Positions 53,253 to 62,266 of a stretch of 64,000 nucleotides of DNA are shown here, piece by piece; the first letter of the stretch is position 1; each line of letters starts with the position of its first letter. The stretch is from Thermodesulfobacterium sp. TA1. GTDB taxonomy: Bacteria > Desulfobacterota > Thermodesulfobacteria > Thermodesulfobacteriales > Thermodesulfobacteriaceae. Location: positions 1,178,001 through 1,242,000 of the forward strand of contig NZ_CP043908.1 in assembly GCF_008630935.1 (NCBI RefSeq). Reading direction: 5' to 3'. Under the pieces are notes generated by a model, which saw nothing but the letters and a program-made list of their open reading frames with translations, searched no databases and was not told the DNA's origin. The translations under genes and the position numbers were made by a program.

Positions 53253-55055
53253 ATGCTAAAATTTAAACCTAACAAGGAAAATTACATCTTAAGAGACACT
53301 GATAACCCAAATCTTTTTAAAGATTTTTTTCCTTATGTAGAACCTCCCAGGATTTTTTTTGATGGAAAATATATTCCTCCCCAGCCGGCTAAAAATTTTT
53401 ACATAACTGATACTACTTTTAGAGACGGTCAACAAGCAAGGGTACCTTATACTCCTGAACAAATAGAAACCCTTTATAAATTTTTACACAAACTCAGCGG
53501 ACCTAAAGGAATAATAAGAAAGACTGAGCTTTTCCTCTATACCCAAAAAGACCGAGAGGCCTTAGAAAGATGTCTCGCTTTAGAATACCAATACCCTGAA
53601 ATAACAGGATGGATAAGGGCTAATAAAAATGACCTAAAATTGGTAAAAGAAGCCGGTCTTAAAGAAACGGGTATTCTTACCTCTTGTTCTGATTACCACA
53701 TTTTTTTAAAGCTCAAAAAAACTAGAAAACAAGCTTTAGAGGACTATTTGGCTATAATCAAAGAGGCCCTTTCCTTAGGTATCCGTCCAAGATGCCATTT
53801 TGAAGATATTACCAGGGCAGACATCTATGGATTTGTGATACCTTTTGCTATAGAGCTTATGAAACTTAGAGAAGAAAGTGGGATAGATATAAAAATAAGA
53901 CTTTGCGATACCTTAGGTTTAGGGGTGCCTTATCCTGAAGCCGCCTTACCTGTAAGCGTGCCTAAGCTTATAAGGGCTTTAATAGAAGAGGCTGGGGTTC
54001 CTGAAGAACTACTTGAATGGCATGGCCATAATGACTTCTACAAATCGGTAATAAATGCTACCGCCGCCTGGCTTTACGGATGTACTTATGTTAACACCTC
54101 CCTTCTTGGTATAGGAGAAAGGACCGGTAATACCCCCCTTGAAGCCATGGTTTTTGAATATATTGCTTTAAAAGGCACAACCGATGGAATGGAGGTTTCA
54201 GTAATTACAGACATCGTAAATTATTATAAAAAAGAACTTCATGAAAAAATACCTTCAAGACAGCCTTTGGTGGGAGAAGAGTTTAACGCTACTAAAGCAG
54301 GTATCCATATAGATGGATTGATAAAAAACGAAGAAATTTACAACTCTTTTGACACCTTACGGGTGCTTAAAAGGCCTATTCAAATTATCATTACTGATAA
54401 AAGCGGAACCGCTGGTATTGCTTACTGGATTAACATGCATTTTGGGCTTACTGGAGAAAAACAAATCGATAAAAGGCACCCAGGAGTGGCAAAAATTTAC
54501 AAAAAAATCATCGAGGAATACGAAAAAGGTAGGGTTACCCCTATTTCAAACGAAGAAATGCTGGCTTATACCAAAAAATATCTTCCTGAACTCTTTGTGT
54601 CTGAGCTTGACCACCTAAGAGATTATGTAATCCAGCTTATGTCCCATTATCTTGAGGACCTTTCACAAGAAAAAGAAATATCTACCCTACAGGCAAAAGA
54701 AATAAAGCCTGTGCTTAAAAAGTTTTTAGAAGAACATCCTTATGTACAGTTTATCTATATAGTAGATACTGAAGGCAAACCAATCATAGGTGTAAGTAAT
54801 GACATAGAGTACCTCCAGAAATTTGAAGAACTTCTTAGAACTGAAACTTTTGAAAATAGAGAATGGTTTAAAGTGCCGTTGAAAACAGGGAAAACTTATA
54901 TTTCTAAATTTTATACCTCGAGAATCACAGGAAATCTCTGCATCACTCTTTCTATACCTATAAGAAATAAATACGAAGAAATCATCGGAATCCTTGGTAT
55001 GGACATAAAGTTTGAAGACGTAGTAAAGATGGAAAACGGATCTTATGAAAAATAG
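53253..55055 (+). CDS. Citrate/isopropylmalate-synthase-type enzyme (DRE-TIM) with C-terminal PDC/Cache-like sensor domain
   Basis: A 600-residue fusion. Residues about 47-330 are a DRE-TIM (HMGL-like) acyl-CoA condensing domain with DTTFRDGQQ (53-61), RCHFEDITRAD, the metal motif HGHND (257-261) and GIGERTGN (286-293). Residues about 485-590 look like a PDC/Cache ligand-binding domain (FIYIVDTEGKPI ... NREWFKVPLKTGKTYISKFYTS ... ITLSIPIRN ... GILGMDI), normally found outside the membrane in receptors, but there is no membrane segment here. The enzyme may be a Re-type citrate synthase, homocitrate, citramalate or isopropylmalate synthase; substrate is open. The Cache part would be an allosteric sensor. 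It lacks a classic LeuA regulatory domain. Confidence 0.8.
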   Translation: MLKFKPNKENYILRDTDNPNLFKDFFPYVEPPRIFFDGKYIPPQPAKNFYITDTTFRDGQQARVPYTPEQIETLYKFLHKLSGPKGIIRKTELFLYTQKDREALERCLALEYQYPEITGWIRANKNDLKLVKEAGLKETGILTSCSDYHIFLKLKKTRKQALEDYLAIIKEALSLGIRPRCHFEDITRADIYGFVIPFAIELMKLREESGIDIKIRLCDTLGLGVPYPEAALPVSVPKLIRALIEEAGVPEELLEWHGHNDFYKSVINATAAWLYGCTYVNTSLLGIGERTGNTPLEAMVFEYIALKGTTDGMEVSVITDIVNYYKKELHEKIPSRQPLVGEEFNATKAGIHIDGLIKNEEIYNSFDTLRVLKRPIQIIITDKSGTAGIAYWINMHFGLTGEKQIDKRHPGVAKIYKKIIEEYEKGRVTPISNEEMLAYTKKYLPELFVSELDHLRDYVIQLMSHYLEDLSQEKEISTLQAKEIKPVLKKFLEEHPYVQFIYIVDTEGKPIIGVSNDIEYLQKFEELLRTETFENREWFKVPLKTGKTYISKFYTSRITGNLCITLSIPIRNKYEEIIGILGMDIKFEDVVKMENGSYEK

Positions 55056-56289
55056 ACTTATATGGTGGATTTTACTTCTCTTTTTAGCCTTAGCAGGAAT
55101 ATCTCCTGCTAAGGCCTCTGAGACCTCAGAGGGTATCCCTGTTATCACTGTCGAAGGTCAATCTTTTGGAAAAGTTTTGGTTAGGGTTCCTGATTTTAAA
55201 GGAGATTCCTCTCTTTCAGCCAAACTTACTCCTCTTCTAAGAAAAATGATTAATCTCCATCTTTTTGTGCTGGCAACCCCTAACCCTCCTTTTTCTCAAT
55301 CGTTATCCAGAGAATATTATCTCACAGGAAGTTTTACTCTAACCTCTTCCGGAATAACCCTTACGGCTCAACTTGAAGACTTGGTTGAGAAAAAAATCAT
55401 AAAAGAATACCGTTTAGAAGGTACGCTTTCTCAATCAGAAAGGCTTATTTATCTTCTTGCAGATAAAGTGATAGAGGAACTTTCTAACCATAAAGGTATA
55501 GCTTACTCTAAAATAGCCTTTGTAAAAAGGTCCTTAGGAAAAGACCGGTTATACCTCTCTGATTTTTCCAAAGAAAACCCTAAGGAATTAAGGACAGCCC
55601 CTCTTATTTTATTCCCTAAGTTTTCTCCCTCTGGCCAAAAGATTGCCTACTTAGTCTATGAAAAAAAACAATATGCTTTAGAGATTTTAGACCTTAAAAC
55701 AGGTGAAACCAAGGTATTTTGGATAAAGGGTATAAGCTCTACCCCTGTATGGAGCCCAGATGAAAAAAATCTTTTCTTAACCATAGAATACCAAGGAGAA
55801 ATAGGGATCTATAGGTTTAGTTTAGAAAAGCAGAGCCTTGAACCGATGTTAAAAGGAGGTGGGGTCTACCAAGTAGCTGATGTCTCGAAAGATGGAAAAA
55901 AGCTTCTTTATGTTCATGACCGCAGAACAGGAAAACCTACCATAAATCTTTTTGACTTAGAAACTAAACAAGATAAAAAAATTTCTACCATCAGGGCTTA
56001 TAATACCTCTCCCAGATTTTCACCAAAGGAAGATAAAGTTCTCTACCTCTCAAGGGGAGGAGGTTTGACCTATTTGATTTTACATGACCTTAATACTGGG
56101 AATGTAAAAAAGATCCTTTTTAAAGGCCGGTTAGAAGACCCTACCTTTTCTCCAACTGGAGATTATCTCCTTGCCTTTGGGGAAGGTCCTCAGGGCTATG
56201 GAATATACCTTATTCACTTAAACTCTCACCTAACCCATCTTTATATCTCGGGAAAAAATTTCCTCTTTCCCACTTGGACTAAACTTTAA
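55045..56289 (+). CDS. TolB-like beta-propeller protein
   Basis: A 414-residue exported protein: signal peptide (about 1-25, WWILLLFLALAGISPAKA), an N-terminal TolB_N-like domain (about 30-150, with YYLTGSFTLTSSGITLTAQLED) and a six-bladed propeller of WD40-like/PD40 repeats (FPKFSPSGQKIAYLVYEK, TPVWSPDEKNLFLTIEYQGE, VADVSKDGKKLLYVHDRRTG, SPRFSPKEDKVLYLSRGG, DPTFSPTGDYLLAFGE). In the Tol-Pal system TolB acts in the periplasm during outer-membrane constriction, but tol and pal genes are not adjacent. It overlaps the synthase gene by 11 bases and the convergent flgL by four. Confidence 0.82.
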   Translation: MKNRLIWWILLLFLALAGISPAKASETSEGIPVITVEGQSFGKVLVRVPDFKGDSSLSAKLTPLLRKMINLHLFVLATPNPPFSQSLSREYYLTGSFTLTSSGITLTAQLEDLVEKKIIKEYRLEGTLSQSERLIYLLADKVIEELSNHKGIAYSKIAFVKRSLGKDRLYLSDFSKENPKELRTAPLILFPKFSPSGQKIAYLVYEKKQYALEILDLKTGETKVFWIKGISSTPVWSPDEKNLFLTIEYQGEIGIYRFSLEKQSLEPMLKGGGVYQVADVSKDGKKLLYVHDRRTGKPTINLFDLETKQDKKISTIRAYNTSPRFSPKEDKVLYLSRGGGLTYLILHDLNTGNVKKILFKGRLEDPTFSPTGDYLLAFGEGPQGYGIYLIHLNSHLTHLYISGKNFLFPTWTKL

Positions 56290-57227
56290 ACATACTTAAC
56301 CAGGCTCATACCACTTACCATAGCGGTAGCCTTTAATGCTGCGTCATAGGCAATAGAAAGCTGTTGCATCTTGGTTGCAAGCTCAGCCAAATCAGCGCTT
56401 TCAACCTCTCCTAAATTATTCTCTAAGGTCTGTTTAAAGTCTATATACAGCTCTTTTTTGGTCTCAAGATGGGATATCTGTGCCCCTACCAAACCTCTTT
56501 TGGCTGCAATATGGTTATAAACCTCGTCAAGCTTTCCTATAAATTCCTGGATGTTATAGGTTTCTTGTTGATAGTCTATTTGGTTATCCTTTAAAAGAAG
56601 CCTTTTTAAACCTATAAGGGTTTCAAAAATTCCTGAATCCATAAATATTTTTTGTCCGTTTTCTCCCAGTTTTATCTGCATACCTTTATCATAGCTTATA
56701 GAAAAATCCTCAACCGAACCGTTATAAACCACCTTTTCTATTGTCTGTCCGTTAGGAAGGGTTTCTTTGGTTAACTGAAAAGGAAAAGCCCCTGGAGGGA
56801 AACCGCTGGTTTTCTGTCCTGAAAAAAGATATTTTTCTCCTAATTGAGAGTTAGCCAAAGATAAAACTGCCTGAAAAATTTTATCTATTTCTTCTGCGGT
56901 GGCCTTCCTTGCGTTTATATCCTGGGTTGCGTTCGCTGCTTGGATGGCAAGCACCTTAGCCCTTGCCACCAAGTCTTCAACCTGACCTAAAGTAGCTTCT
57001 TGTGTTTTTAAAAAGGCAAGGCCTTCATCTATAGCCTTTTGGTATTTTTCTATCCTGTTGATACCTTGTTTATAGTTAAGGGAAATGACTACGTCAGAAG
57101 GGCTATCAGAAGGTCTGGTAAAATTCTTACCGGAAGAAATTTTAAGCTGGGTAAGGTTTAATTCAGAAGAAAGACGGTTTAGGTCGGCAAGCACGCTGTT
57201 ATATTTGGTATTAAACCCTATCCTCAT
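56286..57227 (-). CDS. flgL: Flagellar hook-associated protein 3 (FlgL)
   Basis: Hook-filament junction protein, 313 residues, with flagellin-like termini: N-terminal FNTKYNSVLADLNRLSSELNLTQLKISSGKNFTRPSDSPSDVVISLNYK and C-terminal ESADLAELATKMQQLSIAYDAALKATAMVSGMSLVKYV, plus KYLFSGQKT typical of FlgL. It follows flgK by 19 bases, the standard order, and its end overlaps the convergent tolB-like gene. Confidence 0.96.
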   Translation of the reverse strand: MRIGFNTKYNSVLADLNRLSSELNLTQLKISSGKNFTRPSDSPSDVVISLNYKQGINRIEKYQKAIDEGLAFLKTQEATLGQVEDLVARAKVLAIQAANATQDINARKATAEEIDKIFQAVLSLANSQLGEKYLFSGQKTSGFPPGAFPFQLTKETLPNGQTIEKVVYNGSVEDFSISYDKGMQIKLGENGQKIFMDSGIFETLIGLKRLLLKDNQIDYQQETYNIQEFIGKLDEVYNHIAAKRGLVGAQISHLETKKELYIDFKQTLENNLGEVESADLAELATKMQQLSIAYDAALKATAMVSGMSLVKYV

Positions 57228-57246
57228 GGTTTTAACCTCTCAAAAT

Positions 57247-60200
57247 TTAACGTTTAGCGTTAATAAGGTTTTCTAACATATCCTCTACTGAGGTTAAAAG
57301 TTTAGCCGCTGCAGCAAAGGCCTGTTGGTATTTTATAAGGTTTGTCATCTCCTCATCTAAAGAAACTCCAGAAACACTGTCTTTTATGGCCTTTATCTGT
57401 GAGATAAGGGTTTCTAAGAAGCTTTTACTATCTTTTACCGCCTTAGTGGCTGCCCCAACCTCTCCTATCAAGCTTGAATAATAGTCTTCAAGGGTGGCAT
57501 AATTTAGACTTTTTCTGGTAACAGAAGCAAGGTCAGCTATAGCCTGGGCTGTTCTGTTGTCCCCTCGCTTAAACTCATAACCTTTAAGTTTATTGATAAA
57601 CCCTTGGTCAAAGCTTTTTTGAATATAGTTGGTTCCGTATGAGGTTTCGTCTTGAACTACAAAAGTTGCTGTCTGGTAAAGACCAGTAGTTTCTATTATC
57701 AGTTTCCCCTCCCTATCAAGCCTTGCAGAAAGCCCATAACGTGCATTTTCAGGAGAGTTAATCTCTTTTATCACGTCTAAAATAGTTTTTCCGTCATCAA
57801 GCCTTATTCTAAAGGTGTCTATGTAATCTCCCTTTTTATCAAAGAGATAAAAAGAAAGATAATCTTCTCTTGTGTTATCTAAGATAAAGTCTTCAAAACC
57901 GGTAGAAACTCTATTAATACTAACATCTGGGTCTCCTCTAAACGAAGGTATATACATATTTTGTGTAGTCAAAAAATCTATAAATCCGTTGGTTGAACTG
58001 TTATCACCTATCTCAAAGGCATAGGTTTTGGTCTGGTTGGGTTCAAGGCTAATGACTGCCTTTCCGTCTGCGTCAATGTATGCTCTAATATAAGGGAGCC
58101 TGTCTATTTTAGAAAAAATAGACGATAAAGTTTCGTTTGTTCTTACAGAAACTTCTACAAAATACTCACCAGAAGGAGAAAGGTTCCATCTATAGGAAGA
58201 ACCAAAGTAGGTGTTTTGAGCTAACTCATCTGAATTAAAGGTTAAACTACTATCGCCAGGGTTTTTATTTTCTATGATCAACATCCCGTTTTTTATATAA
58301 ACCTCAACCGTATTATTATAAGTAGTTTTTATACTATTCATAAGGTCTTTTACCGTAGAAAAGGGAGAAACTTGAAAACTTCCGCTTACAGCCGTTCCAT
58401 CATAAAGGGTCCCGTTATAGGTTATGATAGTATTATTGGCAAACCCAAGGTCTGTTAGCTTGATCTCTTCTGAGACGTTTCCTTCTAATACAAAAAACAC
58501 CTTTTCGTTTGATGGATTTTGGTCAAACAGCGATACCTGGTTGATTTTATCGTCATAAAACCTAAGAAAAATTTTGCTAAGACTATTATCAAAAGTTTGA
58601 TTAGCATCTATCGTAGTAAAGCTTTTATAGACCTTAAAAAGAGAAGTTTCTGTTCTAAAAGAAGCTAAGTCCATCTTGCCTGAGGCTATTAACTCTGGTT
58701 TGAGCACGAAAACATTGTTTACCGACAGGTCTTCTGGGTCTGTACCTAAAAAAAACAGGTTTATTCCTGTAGAAAGAAGAATACCTGAAGTATCGTTTGA
58801 AAAGGCATAAGCAAAACCTTCTTTAGCCTGAAAAACAAGCTTTCCTCCTCTTACCAAAGCTTTAAGATACTGAGCGTTCGGGTTTGCAGGATCATAAAAA
58901 CCTGCCTGCTGTAGGCCTTCGTTAATTCTATTTGCCAGGTCATCAAGAGTAGCGTTTACGCTTAAACCTTCAACCGAAATTTTTACAGGAACTATCTGCC
59001 CTTGAGGATTTTTAACCCAAACATAAAAAAATCCTGTTAATTCTGTACCTGAAGGATTTTTAGAAAGGTCTAAAAAATACGGCAGTTCTTTGAGATATTG
59101 TTTGACAGAGTAGGCCCCTTCCAGCTCTCCTTCATAGAAGGTTAATCCAACCCCTTGGGTATGAAGTTCGTTAACTGCTTTTACCAGTTCTTCACCAAAA
59201 AGTTTTAACTTTCCGGCTAAATTTAGCTCTTCCACCCTCCTTTGATAAGCTGGGTCTGAAAAACCTCCAAAATCAACAGGACCACTCATAGAGAACTCAA
59301 GTTTACCAGGTCCTCTAAAGTTGTCCTCTATAAAAAGCCTCCCATCTTTTATGTAGGCTTTAACCGTGTAATTATAAAGCTCCTCTATTTTATCTAAAAG
59401 ATCTCTCAAGGTAGCATTAGGAGTGGTAGTAAGGTCATAACTAATACTTCCTGAAACACTGTTTCCAAGGTGGTCTGTGCCTGTAATATTAAAGTTTACT
59501 ATACCTGAAAGGCCTAAGTCTGAAAGTTTATCACCTTCCGAAATCAATTTTCCGAAAAGATTATAGTTTATTTTGTTTCCTGAGACATACTCATAATTGT
59601 ATTTATCTGAGAGCTGTTCCAGAAGTCTTAACCAACCACCTAATTCTCCAGAAGACACTTCTTTGCTTGAAAGAGGCACTTTTGCCCCTGAAGAATCGAC
59701 CCAATACAGGTCAGTCCCGGAAATTTCAAGCTTCCATGTTCTATCTAAGTTTACCAAATTAAAACCTTTACCTAAAACTACATTATATGCACCTTCTTTG
59801 GTTTCAAAATACTGAATAGAAGCTAACTGAGAAAGTTGTCTAATAAGGGCATCCCTTTGGTCTCTAAGGTCATTAGCGGTTTTTCCACCAGACTCAAGGG
59901 CGGTAATCTGTAAGTTTAGTTCGGCAATTTGAGAAGATATTTTATTGATGTTATCTGCCATGTTTTTCAATTTAAGACCTATCTGAGTTTCAAGGTCTCT
60001 GAGACCTTGAAACTTGCTTTTAAGAATCTCGGTTATCAATTTTCCGTTTTCCAAAACCTGTGTTCTTGCAGCCAAGTTTTCAGGAGCGTTGGCTAAGGAT
60101 TGCCAAGAAGCCCAAAAGTTCTTTAAAACGGAAGTAAGTCCTACTCCCTCGGTTACCTCGTTAAAAAGGCTCTCTAAAACATTAAGCCCAGCTTCTTCTG

Positions 60201-60468
60201 CATTATAAAGTCCAAAATCAGTATACTTAAGGTTAAGGTTTCTTTCTAAAAAACTATCAAAGTATCGTTTTATGTAGTCTATCCTTACTCCAGTGCCTAT
60301 AGGTCCTACAGGAGAAGGGCTTGGAGGATAAGTAGTTTCCACTACTTTTTGCCTAGAATAGGCTTCGTTGTTTACGTTAGAAATGTTATGTCCTATAACC
60401 TGGGTAGCCAACTGAAAGGCAAGCAAAGAATTTTTAGCGATGTTTAAAGTACTTGTAAGCCCAGCCAT
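57247..60468 (-). CDS. flgK: Flagellar hook-associated protein 1 (FlgK), unusually long
   Basis: First hook-filament junction protein. The termini are canonical: SLLAFQLATQVIGHNISNVNNEAYSRQ at the start and SVSGVSLDEEMTNLIKYQQAFAAAAKLLTSVEDMLENLI at the end. At 1073 residues it is about twice the usual length. The middle consists of repeated modules: about 315-395 resembles 672-745 (SDLGL/TDLGF, then GTxxGxxVSGS, LLDKI/LMNSI, YIKDGRLFIE/YIKNGMLIIE), and 475-590, 757-850 and 870-940 look like a further related series. These probably add surface-exposed domains, perhaps stabilising the junction in hot environments. Confidence 0.93.
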   Translation of the reverse strand: MAGLTSTLNIAKNSLLAFQLATQVIGHNISNVNNEAYSRQKVVETTYPPSPSPVGPIGTGVRIDYIKRYFDSFLERNLNLKYTDFGLYNAEEAGLNVLESLFNEVTEGVGLTSVLKNFWASWQSLANAPENLAARTQVLENGKLITEILKSKFQGLRDLETQIGLKLKNMADNINKISSQIAELNLQITALESGGKTANDLRDQRDALIRQLSQLASIQYFETKEGAYNVVLGKGFNLVNLDRTWKLEISGTDLYWVDSSGAKVPLSSKEVSSGELGGWLRLLEQLSDKYNYEYVSGNKINYNLFGKLISEGDKLSDLGLSGIVNFNITGTDHLGNSVSGSISYDLTTTPNATLRDLLDKIEELYNYTVKAYIKDGRLFIEDNFRGPGKLEFSMSGPVDFGGFSDPAYQRRVEELNLAGKLKLFGEELVKAVNELHTQGVGLTFYEGELEGAYSVKQYLKELPYFLDLSKNPSGTELTGFFYVWVKNPQGQIVPVKISVEGLSVNATLDDLANRINEGLQQAGFYDPANPNAQYLKALVRGGKLVFQAKEGFAYAFSNDTSGILLSTGINLFFLGTDPEDLSVNNVFVLKPELIASGKMDLASFRTETSLFKVYKSFTTIDANQTFDNSLSKIFLRFYDDKINQVSLFDQNPSNEKVFFVLEGNVSEEIKLTDLGFANNTIITYNGTLYDGTAVSGSFQVSPFSTVKDLMNSIKTTYNNTVEVYIKNGMLIIENKNPGDSSLTFNSDELAQNTYFGSSYRWNLSPSGEYFVEVSVRTNETLSSIFSKIDRLPYIRAYIDADGKAVISLEPNQTKTYAFEIGDNSSTNGFIDFLTTQNMYIPSFRGDPDVSINRVSTGFEDFILDNTREDYLSFYLFDKKGDYIDTFRIRLDDGKTILDVIKEINSPENARYGLSARLDREGKLIIETTGLYQTATFVVQDETSYGTNYIQKSFDQGFINKLKGYEFKRGDNRTAQAIADLASVTRKSLNYATLEDYYSSLIGEVGAATKAVKDSKSFLETLISQIKAIKDSVSGVSLDEEMTNLIKYQQAFAAAAKLLTSVEDMLENLINAKR

Positions 60469-60477
60469 AAAACACTC

Positions 60478-60807
60478 TTAAGCTGATTTGGAAATAACCC
60501 TTGGGGATTGATGTGAAACCTTACCATAGGTGGTCTTTTGCTGGCAAAGCATATTACTCAAAAAACTGTAAGCCTCTTCTACAAAATTAAGCCCTGCTTG
60601 GATTATCAGCTTATTTTTCTCATTTATCTGAAAAATTTCTTTTAACATCTCTTGCTCTTCCTTGGTAAAATCTTTATCTTTTAAAAAATTAGCCAGTCTT
60701 GCTTTATAAGAAGCCCATTTAAGTATTTCCTCTACCGCACCCTTCATAAGTGCTCTTTTTTCTTTCTCTAATGTCTCTTTTAACTCGATCAACTCTTTTC
60801 TCACCAT
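60478..60807 (-). CDS. flgN: FlgN-like flagellar export chaperone
   Basis: A 109-residue, mainly helical protein (KELIELKETLEKEKRALMKGAVEEILKWASYKARLANFLKD) ending with a YGKVS-type tail as in FlgN, the export chaperone for FlgK and FlgL. Sequence conservation in this family is low, so position directly before flgK and flgL carries much of the weight. Confidence 0.75.
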   Translation of the reverse strand: MVRKELIELKETLEKEKRALMKGAVEEILKWASYKARLANFLKDKDFTKEEQEMLKEIFQINEKNKLIIQAGLNFVEEAYSFLSNMLCQQKTTYGKVSHQSPRVISKSA

Positions 60808-60826
60808 TCTAAAATCACCTCCCTAT

Positions 60827-61147
60827 TTATTTATCGGATTTTTCTATTCTGTTCTTTAGATAGGTACTTTTTAAAAGATTTTGATAAAGGTAGTCTCCTA
60901 AACTTTTTGGCCTTCCGGCTAATGTCCTTCCTACTTCTTGATAAAGAAAATCTTGATAAATCTTTTTCTCAAGGGTTTCAGGAAAAAGATTGCTTTTCCA
61001 TATAGACTGATCAAAATTCTTTAAAATTTCATACCAGATAAGCGACTCAAACTCATTGCAAAGGGTTTTAAGCGCTGCCTTAGGGTCTTTTTTAGCTAAA
61101 GTGTTTATCTCCTTAAGGTTTTGGTAATAAATACCATAAGCCTTCAT
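60827..61147 (-). CDS. Rod-binding FlgJ-type protein (N-terminal domain only)
   Basis: A 106-residue protein resembling the FlgJ N-terminal rod-binding domain (TLCNEFESLIWYEILKNFDQSIWKSNLFPETLEKKIYQDFLYQEVGRTLAGRPKSLGDYLYQNLL). The C-terminal peptidoglycan hydrolase domain of enterobacterial FlgJ is absent, as in many non-enteric bacteria. Its position between flgI and flgN is standard. Confidence 0.85.
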   Translation of the reverse strand: MKAYGIYYQNLKEINTLAKKDPKAALKTLCNEFESLIWYEILKNFDQSIWKSNLFPETLEKKIYQDFLYQEVGRTLAGRPKSLGDYLYQNLLKSTYLKNRIEKSDK

Positions 61148-61159
61148 ATATAAACCCCT

Positions 61160-62257
61160 TTATATGATTACCAAGTCTGCGTGTAAAGCACCTGCAGCTT
61201 TTATAGCCTGCAAGATAGCGATAAGCTCTCTTGGGGTTGCCCCTACCGCATTAAGCGCCCTCACCAGTTCTCCTAAGGTTACCCCTTCTTCTAAAACCAC
61301 AATCTTTGCCTTCTGTTCCTTAGCCTGTAGCTCCGTCCTAGGAGTAACCACAGTCTCTCCAGGGGAAAGAGGATAGGGCTGAGAAACCTCTAGGGTTTCT
61401 TTAATCTCTACGCTTAAATTTCCATGGGCTACCGCTACCTTTGCAATCTTTACGTTTTCTCCGATGATAACCGTCCCGGTTTTTTCGTCTATCACCACCT
61501 TAGCAGGAGCATCAGGTATTACCTCAAGGTTACCTATCTCTCCTAAAAGCTTTACTACCTTTCTTTGATAATTAGGAGGAACGGTTAATTCTATGTTTTT
61601 AAGGTCTAAAGCCTTGGCATAGTTTCCTTTTAAATAAGCATTGATATTCTCTACCGTCCTTGCAGTAGTAGTAAAATCCTCAGTCTTTAAAGTAAGGACT
61701 ATTTTTGAGAGGCTGTTTAGGTCTTCCATCGGAACCTCCCTTTCTACGATGGCTCCGTTAGGGATTTTACCTACGGTAGGATGGTTTACCTGCACCTGAG
61801 CCCCACCTCCCTGGGCACCAAAACCACCTATAGAAATCGGACCTTGAGCTAAGGCATAAACCTGTCCGTCAGGACCTTTTAAAGGGGTCATAAGCAACGT
61901 CCCCCCCTGAAGGCTCTTCGCATCCCCTATAGCAGAAACCTCTACGTCAATCCTTTGTCCAGGCCTAGCATAAGGAGGGAGATAGGCAGTAACCATCACC
62001 GCAGCCACGTTTTTTAATTTTACCTGTTCCTTAGGGACTAAAATACCAAACCTTTCAAGCATGTTTACTATGGACTGCACGGTAAACTTGGTCTGGTCTC
62101 CGTCTCCGGTCTGTTTAAGACCAACCACTAACCCATAACCTACCAAAAAATTACCTCTTACCCCTTCTACTTCACTTATGTCTTTTAGCCTTACAGAAAA
62201 GGCCTGTTCTACCAAGAAAAGAATTAATAAGATTAAAAAACAGCATATCTTCTTCAT
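61160..62257 (-). CDS. flgI: Flagellar P-ring protein
   Basis: Periplasmic P-ring subunit, 365 residues, with an N-terminal signal peptide (about 1-21) and the family stretches RLKDISEVEGVRGNFLVGYGLVVGLKQTGDGD, NVAAVMVTAYLPPYARPGQRIDVEVSAIGDAKSLQGGTLLMTPLKGPDG and the end TLGELVRALNAVGATPRELIAILQAIKAAGALHADLVII. It lies between flgH and the flgJ-type gene and implies a peptidoglycan layer beneath an outer membrane. Confidence 0.98.
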   Translation of the reverse strand: MKKICCFLILLILFLVEQAFSVRLKDISEVEGVRGNFLVGYGLVVGLKQTGDGDQTKFTVQSIVNMLERFGILVPKEQVKLKNVAAVMVTAYLPPYARPGQRIDVEVSAIGDAKSLQGGTLLMTPLKGPDGQVYALAQGPISIGGFGAQGGGAQVQVNHPTVGKIPNGAIVEREVPMEDLNSLSKIVLTLKTEDFTTTARTVENINAYLKGNYAKALDLKNIELTVPPNYQRKVVKLLGEIGNLEVIPDAPAKVVIDEKTGTVIIGENVKIAKVAVAHGNLSVEIKETLEVSQPYPLSPGETVVTPRTELQAKEQKAKIVVLEEGVTLGELVRALNAVGATPRELIAILQAIKAAGALHADLVII

Positions 62258-62266
62258 ACTTCCTCC

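Noticed and set aside
53084-53275. 63-codon minus-strand frame across the structured leader
   Set aside because: It runs antisense through the hairpins and into the synthase start, has low-complexity content and no ribosome site.
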